Below, piece by piece: positions 15,723-24,329 of a DNA stretch of 64,000 nt. The position numbers and the translations under genes are program-made. The DNA is taken from NCBI RefSeq assembly GCF_014692525.1, contig NZ_JACNYL010000002.1, forward strand, positions 1,178,001 to 1,242,000, read 5' to 3'. The notes beneath the pieces were generated by a model. It worked only from the letters and a program-made list of their open reading frames with translations. It ran no database searches and had not been told where the DNA came from. The DNA comes from Sphingobacterium chuzhouense (GTDB lineage Bacteria > Bacteroidota > Bacteroidia > Sphingobacteriales > Sphingobacteriaceae). Position 1 is the first letter of the stretch, and each line of letters starts with the position of its first letter.

Positions 15723-16652
15723 TTATTTCCCAAATTTTCCCTGAAGCTGTTTGAGCATATCTTCTGTAATGGGTCTAGCAGGAACCTGTTCCTTATGTGG
15801 GCGATCCTTATTTACTTCCACCCTACTATTTTGCTGTTGTTCTTTCTTTGTATGTCGATGCGCATTCCATAACTTTTCCAACACCTTTTTTGTATAGAGA
15901 GGAAAATCACCTTGTTGCATCCAAGCATAATAACTGGGTTCTACATCAAACACATTCACTACTTTTCTACCTTTATGTTTACCAAAATTGATGCACGGGT
16001 CGCCGTCCTCATCATAAACTAAGCGGCCGGCAAAATCAACCGGATTGCTCAAATTGGTAAATCGATGTAAAGCTTCTACATCATTCACTACAGGTGTCGT
16101 CACATTCCCATGTTTATCTTCAAAAATTGCCCCTTCGTATTTTGACAACTGAGCCTTTAGTACCTCGTATGTAGCACGTACATCAGCTTCCGCAGTATGT
16201 GCATTCTCCAACGGTGCATCACAATAAAACTTGTAGGCAGCTTTCAAGGTTCGTTGTTCCATTTGATGGAAAATATTCTGCACGTCAACAAAAGCCCTTC
16301 CTTCTAACGAAAAATCCACTCCTGCGCGCAAAAACTCCTCCATCAACATCGGTACATCGAATTTATTAGAGTTATAGCCTGCTAAATCAGCGTCTTCTAT
16401 AAAGTTTTTAATTTCCTCCGCTCGTTCTCTAAACGGTGGAAGATTTTTCACATCTTCATCATAAATCCCGTGAAACATCGAAGACTCAGCAGGTATTGGC
16501 ATTTCGGGGTTAACCTTAATCGTCAATACCTCTTCTTTGCCTCCTGGTGATATTTTTAATATGGATAACTCAACGATACGATCCACGGCAATATTTACAC
16601 CCGTGGTTTCCAAATCAAAAAAAGCCATGGGGCGTTTTAATTGTAATTCCAT
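15723..16652 (-). CDS. DEDD-family 3'-5' exonuclease (DnaQ/epsilon-like)
   Basis: The N-terminal 190 residues are an exonuclease domain of the DNA polymerase III epsilon type: MAFFDLETTGVNIAVDRIVE is ExoI with the catalytic Asp and Glu, GYNSNKFDVPMLMEEF is ExoII, and AHTAEADVRATYEVL is ExoIII with the catalytic His and Asp. A C-terminal region (about 205-309) holds the NFGKHKGRKV and YYAWMQQGDFP motifs often found after such exonucleases in Bacteroidota. It may act in DNA repair or RNA trimming; it is not clearly the replicative proofreader. The ATG at 16652 is chosen because the frame further upstream contains the promoter box. Confidence 0.85.
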   Translation of the reverse strand: MELQLKRPMAFFDLETTGVNIAVDRIVELSILKISPGGKEEVLTIKVNPEMPIPAESSMFHGIYDEDVKNLPPFRERAEEIKNFIEDADLAGYNSNKFDVPMLMEEFLRAGVDFSLEGRAFVDVQNIFHQMEQRTLKAAYKFYCDAPLENAHTAEADVRATYEVLKAQLSKYEGAIFEDKHGNVTTPVVNDVEALHRFTNLSNPVDFAGRLVYDEDGDPCINFGKHKGRKVVNVFDVEPSYYAWMQQGDFPLYTKKVLEKLWNAHRHTKKEQQQNSRVEVNKDRPHKEQVPARPITEDMLKQLQGKFGK

Positions 16653-16684
16653 CTGATAGCGATTGATTATAAACTCTCTTACAA

Positions 16685-16692
16685 CAAATGTA
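16685..16692 (-). promoter_or_regulatory. -7 promoter box for exonuclease-trxB
   Basis: The minus strand reads TACATTTG, a TAnnTTTG match, giving a predicted leader of about 27 nt before the ATG at 16652. It also rules against the longer N-terminus of the frame. Confidence 0.55.
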
Positions 16693-16755
16693 CAAAACTC
16701 TTTGGTCTTGTTAAACATCTACCCGATTAATGACAGAATTATCACGGTAAATAAA

Positions 16756-16781
16756 AAATCCCCAACTTTCGCCGGGGATTT
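16756..16781 (-). terminator. hairpin terminator downstream of pyrE-SRPBCC
   Basis: AAATCCCC pairs with GGGGATTT around a 10-nt loop, 24 nt after the SRPBCC stop, with a T-rich tract after it on the minus strand. Confidence 0.75.
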
Positions 16782-16805
16782 ACTTTTTATAAGATAATGA
16801 CTGTT

Positions 16806-17204
16806 TTATCCCAATATATTTTTCAACGTATTTACTTGATGATCGGCTAGTTTTTGAAGAGGGCCAGAAGCCATCATCTTCATCATCATATTAAGTTCAG
16901 CCTCAATCACAAACGTTGCGTTTGTGGTGTCTATACCTTTATCTTCCAGTTTCCAGCGTAAAGTGAGTGCAAAAGGCGCTTCTTCAATAGGTAGACAAAC
17001 GATTTCCTTGTTCACTATCCGCTGGCTGATTTTCAAAGCAAGCTTCGCCATATTCTTGATCGTAAAACGAGCCTCGTCCTCTGTCGACGACCAATTGTGG
17101 ATATTGTCGGGCATAAGCTGTTCATGGTTGTTCATGTCAGCCAAAAACGCATAAACCGCTTCTATGGGTTTATGAATATCAACATTGTTTTGAATAATGG
17201 TCAT
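16806..17204 (-). CDS. SRPBCC (START-like) fold protein
   Basis: A 132-residue soluble protein of the polyketide cyclase/SRPBCC superfamily, recognised by the N-terminal VDIHKPIEAVYAFLADMNNHEQLMP pattern (first strand, helix and loop; about residues 8-32) and the LRWKLEDKG hairpin before the long C-terminal helix. Such proteins form a deep hydrophobic pocket that binds lipids or small ligands, but the ligand is not predictable. It follows pyrE by 18 nt and is probably co-transcribed with it; no functional tie to pyrimidine synthesis is known to me. Confidence 0.7.
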   Translation of the reverse strand: MTIIQNNVDIHKPIEAVYAFLADMNNHEQLMPDNIHNWSSTEDEARFTIKNMAKLALKISQRIVNKEIVCLPIEEAPFALTLRWKLEDKGIDTTNATFVIEAELNMMMKMMASGPLQKLADHQVNTLKNILG

Positions 17205-17222
17205 ATGCTTGGTTTTAATACT

Positions 17223-17867
17223 TTATTGTCCTGTCCAGGCTGACGGATCTTTACGCCATTGTTCCAACAATGTCACATCAGATTCCAAAATATAGCCGTT
17301 GTTAACTGCTACCTTAATTAGCGCGTCGTAGTTACATAAGCTGAAAAAAGGACATTTTGCATCTGCAAAATTTTTAACCGCTTGGTCAAATCCATAAGTA
17401 AAAATGGAAACTAGTCCTACTACATTACATCCTGCTTCACGCAACGCTTCTACAGCTAATAAACTGCTTTTGCCTGTAGATATTAAATCTTCTACCACGA
17501 CCACGCGCTGTCCGCTAACAACTTCTCCTTCGATAAGATTCTGACGGCCATGGTCTTTCGCACTACTACGAACATACGTAAAGGGTAAACCTAGGTCTTG
17601 AGCAACCAATACGCCTTGAGGTATTCCCGCCGTTGCCACACCTGATATCATTTCTACGGTTCCAAATTCTTCTTGAATCAACTGCGATAGTTGTTGGCGA
17701 ATATAAGTTCGGATTGCCGGATATGATAATGCGATACGATTATCACAATAAATTGGAGATTTCCAACCTGACGCCCACACAAAAGGGTTTTTAGGTTGTA
17801 ATTTTATTGCTTTAATTTGCAATAAGGATTCAGCAATTTTTTGTTCAACCTCATTTAAATTATTCAT
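17223..17867 (-). CDS. pyrE: orotate phosphoribosyltransferase PyrE
   Basis: PyrE joins orotate to PRPP to make orotidine 5'-phosphate in pyrimidine synthesis. The PRPP-binding loop is VVVVEDLISTGKSS at about residues 120-133, and the N-terminal part has KNPFVWASGWKSPIYCDNR and ATAGIPQG. Length is normal at 214 residues. The ATG shares two bases with the ATG of the divergent Nudix gene (the tetranucleotide CATG at 17865-17868), so neither gene has room for a separate leader and each promoter must lie inside the other coding region. It is followed by an SRPBCC gene. Confidence 0.95.
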   Translation of the reverse strand: MNNLNEVEQKIAESLLQIKAIKLQPKNPFVWASGWKSPIYCDNRIALSYPAIRTYIRQQLSQLIQEEFGTVEMISGVATAGIPQGVLVAQDLGLPFTYVRSSAKDHGRQNLIEGEVVSGQRVVVVEDLISTGKSSLLAVEALREAGCNVVGLVSIFTYGFDQAVKNFADAKCPFFSLCNYDALIKVAVNNGYILESDVTLLEQWRKDPSAWTGQ

Positions 17868-18474
17868 GGCACAAATTTATAAAATTTATATGAACGAATC
17901 TCAGCTTATTTTGGCTGATTTTCTTCCAAAGAAACTGTCGAATGTTCAAACAATTGGTTTACAAGACATTGATCTTGAAAAACTTTTTCAAGCATCCAAA
18001 CAGAAAGCGACAAAGGGCATTACCTATCTATATATACACCCCGATATAGAGAAAGTTTTCAAATCGATCTCGCAAAAGCCCGAAATTATCAAAGCTGCCG
18101 GAGGATTGGTCAAAAATGGTGAAGGTGAATACTTGTTTATCCATCGATTGGGAAAGTGGGATCTACCCAAAGGCAAGGTAGAGAACAACGAAAAGATGAA
18201 GGAAGCTGCTGTTCGGGAAGTAGAGGAAGAATGTGGTATCCGTATCAATTACCTAGGCCCAAAGCTTCAAACAACCTATCATACTTACATGATGCGTGGA
18301 AAATTTGTATTGAAACAAACCAATTGGTACGAAATGGGTGTGAATAAGTCCCCAAAGTTGATTCCCCAAACTGAGGAAGATATTACAGAGGCGAAATGGA
18401 TTGGGAGGAAAGATTTCGATACCGTATTGGAAAACACCTATCCGCTTATTGCTCAAATTATCGAAAGGATATGA
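17866..18474 (+). CDS. Nudix hydrolase
   Basis: A 202-residue protein whose C-terminal half is a Nudix domain. The complete Nudix box is visible at about residues 105-127 (Gx5Ex7REVxEExGI in GKVENNEKMKEAAVREVEEE followed by CGI). The flanking HRLGKWDLPKG and the downstream WIGRKDF also fit. About 70 N-terminal residues form a separate small domain. The substrate could be a nucleoside diphosphate derivative, but cannot be specified. The ATG at 17866 overlaps the pyrE ATG; an in-frame ATG at 17890 (MNESQLILAD) is an alternative that would free a short leader. It ends 8 nt from the convergent DUF6528-like gene. Confidence 0.85.
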   Translation: MAQIYKIYMNESQLILADFLPKKLSNVQTIGLQDIDLEKLFQASKQKATKGITYLYIHPDIEKVFKSISQKPEIIKAAGGLVKNGEGEYLFIHRLGKWDLPKGKVENNEKMKEAAVREVEEECGIRINYLGPKLQTTYHTYMMRGKFVLKQTNWYEMGVNKSPKLIPQTEEDITEAKWIGRKDFDTVLENTYPLIAQIIERI

Positions 18475-18482
18475 AGACGTGC

Positions 18483-19376
18483 CTAAAACGCCACCACTCT
18501 TACCTTATAAAGTTTTAAAAAAGGAAGGTGAACAGTCTTATCGGGATTACGCAAGTAGATGTTAAATGTCCACCAACTCTCTTCTGCTTTTGTGTACACC
18601 AGATGGTCGCTGTGCGGTGAATAATTAATCGATTTAACATGGGGCAGATCCAGCTTGTCAAATGGCGTAAATTCGCGTTTATCAATATCGTATATAAAGA
18701 CATGTTGATGTGTAGTGATTAAAAATCTATAGAGATCCACCTGCGAGAGGTCGTGGCCTCCATCATCGGGCAGGGTATCCGTATAATCAAGCTGTAAATC
18801 GATACCATCATTTCCTTGTTTAATCTTATAGCATCTTATGTCATTAAACCCTAAAACAAAAAGCCGCTCTTTTTGCGGATGCCAGACTACACCATGTCCG
18901 GAGTAAAGGGTATCTTTTAGAATCAATTCTTCCGGTTTTGAACGGTGGTATATTTCCAAACTATTTCCATGGGGATGTGTGGAATTAGCTACGGCGATGA
19001 AGCCACCTGGAATAATATCGGCAGAGTGTGCCATAGGTGTATGCGCGTAAAACTCTATTTTTCTACTTTCGATATCTAAGATACAAGTTGCCCCACCTGA
19101 TGAAGTGAGTAGAATTTTTGTGTTATCATCTATAGGTTTACATTCATCAAAAGGTACTAATAATTTTTGATAGCGTTCGGGTAGGTATGCCTTCGCTTCG
19201 TGAACACTCCATGACCATATGATGGCGGTAGTATCATTTCCTTTGTTCGGATCAATAATCAAAACTTTGTCTTCCCCACAGGCGATTAAAGCTCCGGAAG
19301 GGACAACAGAGAGTACCTGTCCATGAACCTGGCAAAGGCACGATAAAAAGAAAAGTAGAAGAAGATTTTTTTTCAT
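18483..19376 (-). CDS. exported DUF6528-like beta-propeller protein of the uptake locus
   Basis: A 297-residue exported protein: an N-terminal signal (MKKNLLLLFFLSCLCQVHGQ) is followed by repeated short blades with hydrophobic strands, such as LIACGEDKVLIIDP, SGGATCILDIES and HQHVFIYDIDKREFTPF, consistent with a WD40-like propeller. It resembles the family called DUF6528, which I associate with Bacteroidota carbohydrate loci; this assignment is from memory and moderate. No catalytic motif was seen. It is the last gene of the susC-susD-LamG/EEP-sulfatase series, 24 nt after the sulfatase, so it likely binds or processes the same substrate. It converges with the Nudix gene without an evident terminator. 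Confidence 0.6.
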   Translation of the reverse strand: MKKNLLLLFFLSCLCQVHGQVLSVVPSGALIACGEDKVLIIDPNKGNDTTAIIWSWSVHEAKAYLPERYQKLLVPFDECKPIDDNTKILLTSSGGATCILDIESRKIEFYAHTPMAHSADIIPGGFIAVANSTHPHGNSLEIYHRSKPEELILKDTLYSGHGVVWHPQKERLFVLGFNDIRCYKIKQGNDGIDLQLDYTDTLPDDGGHDLSQVDLYRFLITTHQHVFIYDIDKREFTPFDKLDLPHVKSINYSPHSDHLVYTKAEESWWTFNIYLRNPDKTVHLPFLKLYKVRVVAF

Positions 19377-19400
19377 TTTGTAATGGATAATGGAAAAATA

Positions 19401-20921
19401 CTACTTATTGAATTTTGGTTGTATTATTTCCCAATTATTTATGTGAGCTGGCTGATGTTCTTTTTTTACAATTTCATCAAAAGTTTTGACGAGTTCGGGA
19501 TAGTCATCTGCCAAATCTTTGGTTTCATTTCTGTCAATTTCTAGATTGAAGAGCATCCATGGCGCTTTTTCATATGTATCTTTACGGATATTTACTTTCA
19601 CCCCCTTCCATTTACCCATTCTAACCGCAACTTGCCCCCCTTTTTCAGGATATTCCCAATATATGTATTCGCGTTTATTTTGCGATGTATTTTCCCCCAA
19701 TAAGGTGGGTAAAAAAGAAACTCCATCGGTATCCCCAGCATCCTGTCCTGTCAGATCTGCTAACGTAGCCATAAGGTCATATTGAACCGAAACAAGATCG
19801 GTAACAGATCCCGCTTTAATTTTCCCTTTCCATCTCACGACAAAAGGCACCCTGATGCCTCCTTCAAACACATCCATTTTCAAACCACGTAATCCCGAGA
19901 CACTATTGAAAAATGCTGATTGAACCCCTCCATTAAAGGTCGTTCCGTTATCACTCGAAAACATGATGATGGTGTTTTCATCCAATCCTAATGAGGCTAC
20001 CTTATCCATTATTATACCTATTTGTGCATCTAGGTAAGTGATCATTGCCGCATAGGTTGATAAGGGATATTTATTTGGAGCATATCCCTGTTGACCATAG
20101 TATGGCTTTTCGTCTTCAAACTTATTTATGTATTGATCAATAAATTCTTGGGGTGCCTGTAACGAAACATGAGGTTGCGGAAAAGGAAGATATAAAAAAA
20201 ATGGCTGGTTTTTATTATCCTCGATAAATTTCACTGCATGCGCTGTCATTACATCCCCTGCATACTCGTCACCTATATAAGTATCGAAATCTTTGTCAAC
20301 TACATTGGTTGAGTCCAATGGCTTATGCACATTTACCTCGCGATTATTCAATTTTAATGGCTCGTCATTTAGCCATAAATGTGTCGGATAAAAGTTATGC
20401 GCCTGTTTTTGGTCTAGGTACCCTACATAAAAATCAAAACCTTGTTTAAGGGGGGATCCTGTGGTATTATGCATACCCAACCCCCATTTTCCAGCCATAC
20501 CATTTGTATAACCAGCTTTCTTTAACATTTTGGGCAGGGTATAACAACCTTCCGGGAGCGGCATCTGCCCGGCTTCCAAGCTATCAGAAAATCCGCCCAT
20601 TTCGTAATTACCACGAATATAGGAACTCCCTCCGTTCTTACCGGTGAGTAGCATACAGCGAGCAGGCGCACATACGGGAGCACTGGTATAATGATCTGTA
20701 AATATCATACCTTCTTCACGAAGTTTATTTAGATGAGGGGTTTTTATTTTAAGCTGACCATAGGCTTCAATCTCACCGTAGCCCAAATCATCTGCATATA
20801 TATAGATAATATTGGGCAATTTCTGCTTATGATTTTTGTTTGTTTCCTGAGCAATCACGGATATATTCCATATTACACCCATGATACCTACTAGGAGGGT
20901 TATTTTTTTTATCCTGTCCAT
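19401..20921 (-). CDS. S1-family sulfatase (FGly type)
   Basis: A secreted type I sulfatase that removes sulfate esters from a sugar or other molecule. After a signal peptide (residues 1-24) come the metal-binding ADDLGYGE (Asp44/Asp45), the formylglycine site CAPAR with Cys84 as the residue to be oxidised, GKWGLG (Lys145), a PHVSLQAP segment with His251, and the SSDNG metal site (Asp324/Asn325). Length, 506 residues, is normal. It needs a sulfatase-maturating enzyme, which is not in the window. GKWGLG rather than GKWHLG occurs in some Bacteroidota subgroups. It sits 10 nt from the LamG-EEP gene in a SusCD locus, so the substrate is predicted to be sulfated. Confidence 0.93.
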   Translation of the reverse strand: MDRIKKITLLVGIMGVIWNISVIAQETNKNHKQKLPNIIYIYADDLGYGEIEAYGQLKIKTPHLNKLREEGMIFTDHYTSAPVCAPARCMLLTGKNGGSSYIRGNYEMGGFSDSLEAGQMPLPEGCYTLPKMLKKAGYTNGMAGKWGLGMHNTTGSPLKQGFDFYVGYLDQKQAHNFYPTHLWLNDEPLKLNNREVNVHKPLDSTNVVDKDFDTYIGDEYAGDVMTAHAVKFIEDNKNQPFFLYLPFPQPHVSLQAPQEFIDQYINKFEDEKPYYGQQGYAPNKYPLSTYAAMITYLDAQIGIIMDKVASLGLDENTIIMFSSDNGTTFNGGVQSAFFNSVSGLRGLKMDVFEGGIRVPFVVRWKGKIKAGSVTDLVSVQYDLMATLADLTGQDAGDTDGVSFLPTLLGENTSQNKREYIYWEYPEKGGQVAVRMGKWKGVKVNIRKDTYEKAPWMLFNLEIDRNETKDLADDYPELVKTFDEIVKKEHQPAHINNWEIIQPKFNK

Positions 20922-20931
20922 GTCCTATTGC

Positions 20932-22794
20932 TTACATATCAAATTTTGAAACAATTAAATAATGATCAGAAGGAAACCCTGTCGGCCATTCCGAAATAAC
21001 CTTTGTTGAATTGTTTCTTAAGGTTTTGCCTTTATAATAAAGTTGATCAATTCGACGTCCGTTTTCATGTGTGTAACCAGGATACCGATTCACATCCGGG
21101 TATAAACTACGATACGCATCAATAAATCCCGTAGCCAACAATTTTTCCGCGCCTAAACTTTCACCTCCATCTGCTTCTGGAATAGCATTGAAATCACCGG
21201 CAAAAATAATAGGTATACTGTCGGACTCTGAAAATCTAGATTGATGAAAATCATAAACTGCGGAGAACTGAGCCATACCATACCAATTTGACATGACATA
21301 CATATCCTGTGATTCACTAATGGCTATCTTTACTCCTACGTTCATAAAAGTAGCAGTTTCTGGAACATAAATCTCTTTAATTGGATAGCGGCTGAGTACA
21401 GATATATTAGTTCCCTGATGCAAATAATCCCGGTCAATTGTCGAAGCAAAATAGAATCCCAATTGATCTGCTATAAAGGCTCCGGAGGAATATGTCTCCT
21501 GTAACATGACAATGTCTACGTTTGCTTTCTTTAACATCTCTACAATGCGAACCCGGGAATCCCAACCGTCTTTTTTTATGGAATTATGTTTTCCACCGTG
21601 ATGGATATTCCAGTTTCCTATGGAGATAGTTGACAATTTTCTTTCCAGCGGAGGCATCTTCTGTTTAAAATACGTTTTATAAGACGTTAGTACCTCTTGA
21701 GACGATAAAGTTCTGTTCCAAATCAATAGATTGTCCATTTCAAACTCCGAGGGGAAAAATTGCTCTTTTACCACGATCTCATCTACAATTTGTTCGTTAA
21801 TGATTATTTTCCCATCATTCAACGTGTATATTTTCAGTAGCGGTGCGACGCGCATGAAATCTCTGACCTGATGTACCGTGTATGGACTCTCCAGCAATTC
21901 CGATCTGATATTCATAATCGGTTCTAAAAGCTTTGTTTGATCAGCATTTCGCTGTTTTCCTAATTTGGCTGACCGTTTTTCGAACAAATCTTTCGGGTCG
22001 ACAATCAATGTTTCAAATTGTTCATCTGTTAGTTTCCCTACTTCCAAACGGTTAAATTCGTCAACCAAATGCTGTAACTTTGCCCCCCCATCTTCAACTT
22101 CTTTACGAATTTTCTGTATTGCGCTGGAATCTGACCCATTCGAGCCGATCATTAAAGGTAATGAAGTCGAAAAATCAAAGCCTGTTGCATCTTTAACATT
22201 GTAAATGGCTTTCTGATCGCCATCGTAAAATAGGCGAATTTCAGCTCTATCTTTATTATATGACATCGCCAACTGGTGCCATCGACCATCATTTAACACA
22301 TACCTACCTTCCACACCCAGTTCGTATTCATGAGCCAATCGACGATCCCCCGACCCCATGTTCCATGCCCAAACTCCTTCAGACATATAAAAAGCCCACC
22401 CCTTCTTTTTCTGTTCCCCTACCCCTCGACCATCAAATTCCTTATTTGAAAGAATTACCGACGCATGCTCGTCATCCATATTGCTCTTCACCCAAAACAC
22501 GACCGTAAAGTCATGACGAGAATCTAAATGAACATCCGAATTTTCCAAAAAAATTCTTCTTTTGGAGTCATCAGGTGAAACATATAAGGCTTTCCCGTCA
22601 AGACCTTGGACATACGACACATTCTTATCCTGCGTTATGAATGAGGGCCCTGCGCTACTACCAACCGTATTTTCAAAATCAAATCGAAGTATCACTTCTT
22701 GACGCTCTCTCCTGCGTCCGTCATTTACTGACTCCATTCCCGAAAACAGGAGAGTCAACGCAAAAAAAGATCCGATTATTAAATAGATTTTCAT
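20932..22794 (-). CDS. LamG-like domain fused to an endonuclease/exonuclease/phosphatase domain
   Basis: A 620-residue exported fusion. After a signal segment (1-20), residues about 34-217 form a concanavalin/LamG-like domain (LRFDFENTVG, FTVVFWVKS, DGRWHQLAMSY). A mostly helical insert of about 130 residues follows (218-350), and then the closing strand of the LamG fold, MDNLLIWNRTLSSQEV (353-368). The C-terminal EEP (DNase I-like) domain starts near 387 and keeps the whole catalytic set: Asn396, Glu433, Asp534, Asn536, Asp610, His611. EEP enzymes hydrolyse phosphodiesters or phosphomonoesters with Mg2+. It lies between susD and a sulfatase with 10-17 nt gaps, so it probably acts on the same imported ligand, the LamG part serving for binding. 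Confidence 0.82.
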   Translation of the reverse strand: MKIYLIIGSFFALTLLFSGMESVNDGRRRERQEVILRFDFENTVGSSAGPSFITQDKNVSYVQGLDGKALYVSPDDSKRRIFLENSDVHLDSRHDFTVVFWVKSNMDDEHASVILSNKEFDGRGVGEQKKKGWAFYMSEGVWAWNMGSGDRRLAHEYELGVEGRYVLNDGRWHQLAMSYNKDRAEIRLFYDGDQKAIYNVKDATGFDFSTSLPLMIGSNGSDSSAIQKIRKEVEDGGAKLQHLVDEFNRLEVGKLTDEQFETLIVDPKDLFEKRSAKLGKQRNADQTKLLEPIMNIRSELLESPYTVHQVRDFMRVAPLLKIYTLNDGKIIINEQIVDEIVVKEQFFPSEFEMDNLLIWNRTLSSQEVLTSYKTYFKQKMPPLERKLSTISIGNWNIHHGGKHNSIKKDGWDSRVRIVEMLKKANVDIVMLQETYSSGAFIADQLGFYFASTIDRDYLHQGTNISVLSRYPIKEIYVPETATFMNVGVKIAISESQDMYVMSNWYGMAQFSAVYDFHQSRFSESDSIPIIFAGDFNAIPEADGGESLGAEKLLATGFIDAYRSLYPDVNRYPGYTHENGRRIDQLYYKGKTLRNNSTKVISEWPTGFPSDHYLIVSKFDM

Positions 22795-22811
22795 ACCTCC
22801 TCGTTTAACAA

Positions 22812-24317
22812 TCAGTAGTTAGGGTTTGGTTCAAGAGCAGGATTGAGATCAATCTCTGTGTAAGGGATCGGCCATATATAATCCCTATTCGCAACAAATT
22901 TCCTATTCTGTATCAACTTTCCCTGGTAATCATATATCGGTTCATTCATTTCTTTTTCAATCGTTTTCCATCTCCGTATATCGTAAAAATAAGAACCCTC
23001 TCCTGCTAGTTCTATACGTCGTTCCAAACGTATTGCCTCCCGCATTTCTTCCTTATTAAGTCCCTCTTCTAATGGTGGCATTCCTACAGTAGGTCGGGAT
23101 CGGATCCTGTTAATTGCATTATAAACTTCATCGGACGGGCCTGACAACTCGTTTAGCGCTTCTGCATACATCAATAGTACATCAGCGTAGCGAATTTCCA
23201 CATAATTCGTTTCGGAATTCGTTAAAGTACCTGATGTCGTTTCATTATATTCTGTAAATTTCCGGAAAGTATAACCGGTTTGATGTAGATCTGCATTTGT
23301 AGCTGTGCGGTTTCGCCAAGGCGCACCGATATAAACGATAGATTGCTTAAACCGCGGATCTCTATTTTCATAGGGTTTCTGTGGATCATACAGCGGACTT
23401 TCATCGATAGAAAGGCCATCTACCATTTGATAGACATCTACTAACCCCTGTACGGGAGCTTGTGTACTATATTGAGCCATAATGATATCGTATGTATTAA
23501 CCAGTTCTGGAGCTTTAAAACGTATATCAAACACGATTTCTTGATTTCCCTCATTTACTTTTCGGAAAAGGCCATTATAATTTGGATAAAGGTCATATCG
23601 ATCTAAGTCTATGATTTCTTCTATCGTATTTACAACATCTTGGTATTGATGATCCTGTAGTAAAACACGAGCTTTTAAAGCCCAAGCAGCGCCTTTTGTG
23701 GCTCTGCCATCCTCAGCTTTGGTATAGGAAGCTGGCAATGATGCAGCGGCATCATCTAAATCACGCAGTATCTGCTCCCGAACCTGCTCATATGTACTCC
23801 TAGGTAAGCTTCCGTGCTCATCAGGATTAGGTTCATCTAACATCAGAGGCACACCGTGAAATAGTACGTTTAGCCGCTGATAGAAGAAAGCCCGGAGAAA
23901 TTTTGCTTCTCCAATAATTCTGGTTCTTAAATCTTCATCCATTTCAGCTTTATCTATATTAGACAAGAGCATATTACATCGACCTATTCCCCGATAACAA
24001 CCTTTCCACATGGCATCATTCATGCCTAAAGTGGTCGCGTTGTGTACACCAGCTGCAAAATCGTTAGCATTACGTTGATTATCGTAATTAAACGCATTTG
24101 GACTCATAGCCTCAAACATAAAAGGAGTTTGGGCGTTATAAAGTTCTGCATGGGTAAGTGCTTGGTAACATCCTGTTAAGGCATTTAGCACCTGCTGCTC
24201 ATTCTTCCAATATATATCTTGGCTATAAAAGTCCGTCGGTTGAGTATCTAGCATATCGCTACATCCCACAACTGAGGCGGTAAATAGTCCAAAAATTGCA
24301 TATATAATCTTTTTCAT
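22812..24317 (-). CDS. SusD/RagB-family nutrient-binding lipoprotein
   Basis: The surface lipoprotein partner of SusC, forming the lid that captures substrate over the barrel. It has a lipoprotein signal with Cys19 (ASVVGCSDML), the N-terminal DMLDTQPTDFYSQDIYWKNE segment typical of SusD, TPR-like helices (EAKFLRAFFYQRLN, ALKARVLLQ), and the conserved C-terminal LLMYAEALNEL, RLERRIELAGEGSYFYDIRRW and YIWPIPYTEIDLNPALEPNPNY elements. The 501-residue length is normal. It starts 12 nt after susC. The ligand is not predictable from SusD sequence by eye. Confidence 0.95.
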   Translation of the reverse strand: MKKIIYAIFGLFTASVVGCSDMLDTQPTDFYSQDIYWKNEQQVLNALTGCYQALTHAELYNAQTPFMFEAMSPNAFNYDNQRNANDFAAGVHNATTLGMNDAMWKGCYRGIGRCNMLLSNIDKAEMDEDLRTRIIGEAKFLRAFFYQRLNVLFHGVPLMLDEPNPDEHGSLPRSTYEQVREQILRDLDDAAASLPASYTKAEDGRATKGAAWALKARVLLQDHQYQDVVNTIEEIIDLDRYDLYPNYNGLFRKVNEGNQEIVFDIRFKAPELVNTYDIIMAQYSTQAPVQGLVDVYQMVDGLSIDESPLYDPQKPYENRDPRFKQSIVYIGAPWRNRTATNADLHQTGYTFRKFTEYNETTSGTLTNSETNYVEIRYADVLLMYAEALNELSGPSDEVYNAINRIRSRPTVGMPPLEEGLNKEEMREAIRLERRIELAGEGSYFYDIRRWKTIEKEMNEPIYDYQGKLIQNRKFVANRDYIWPIPYTEIDLNPALEPNPNY

Positions 24318-24329
24318 AGCTTATTTCTC

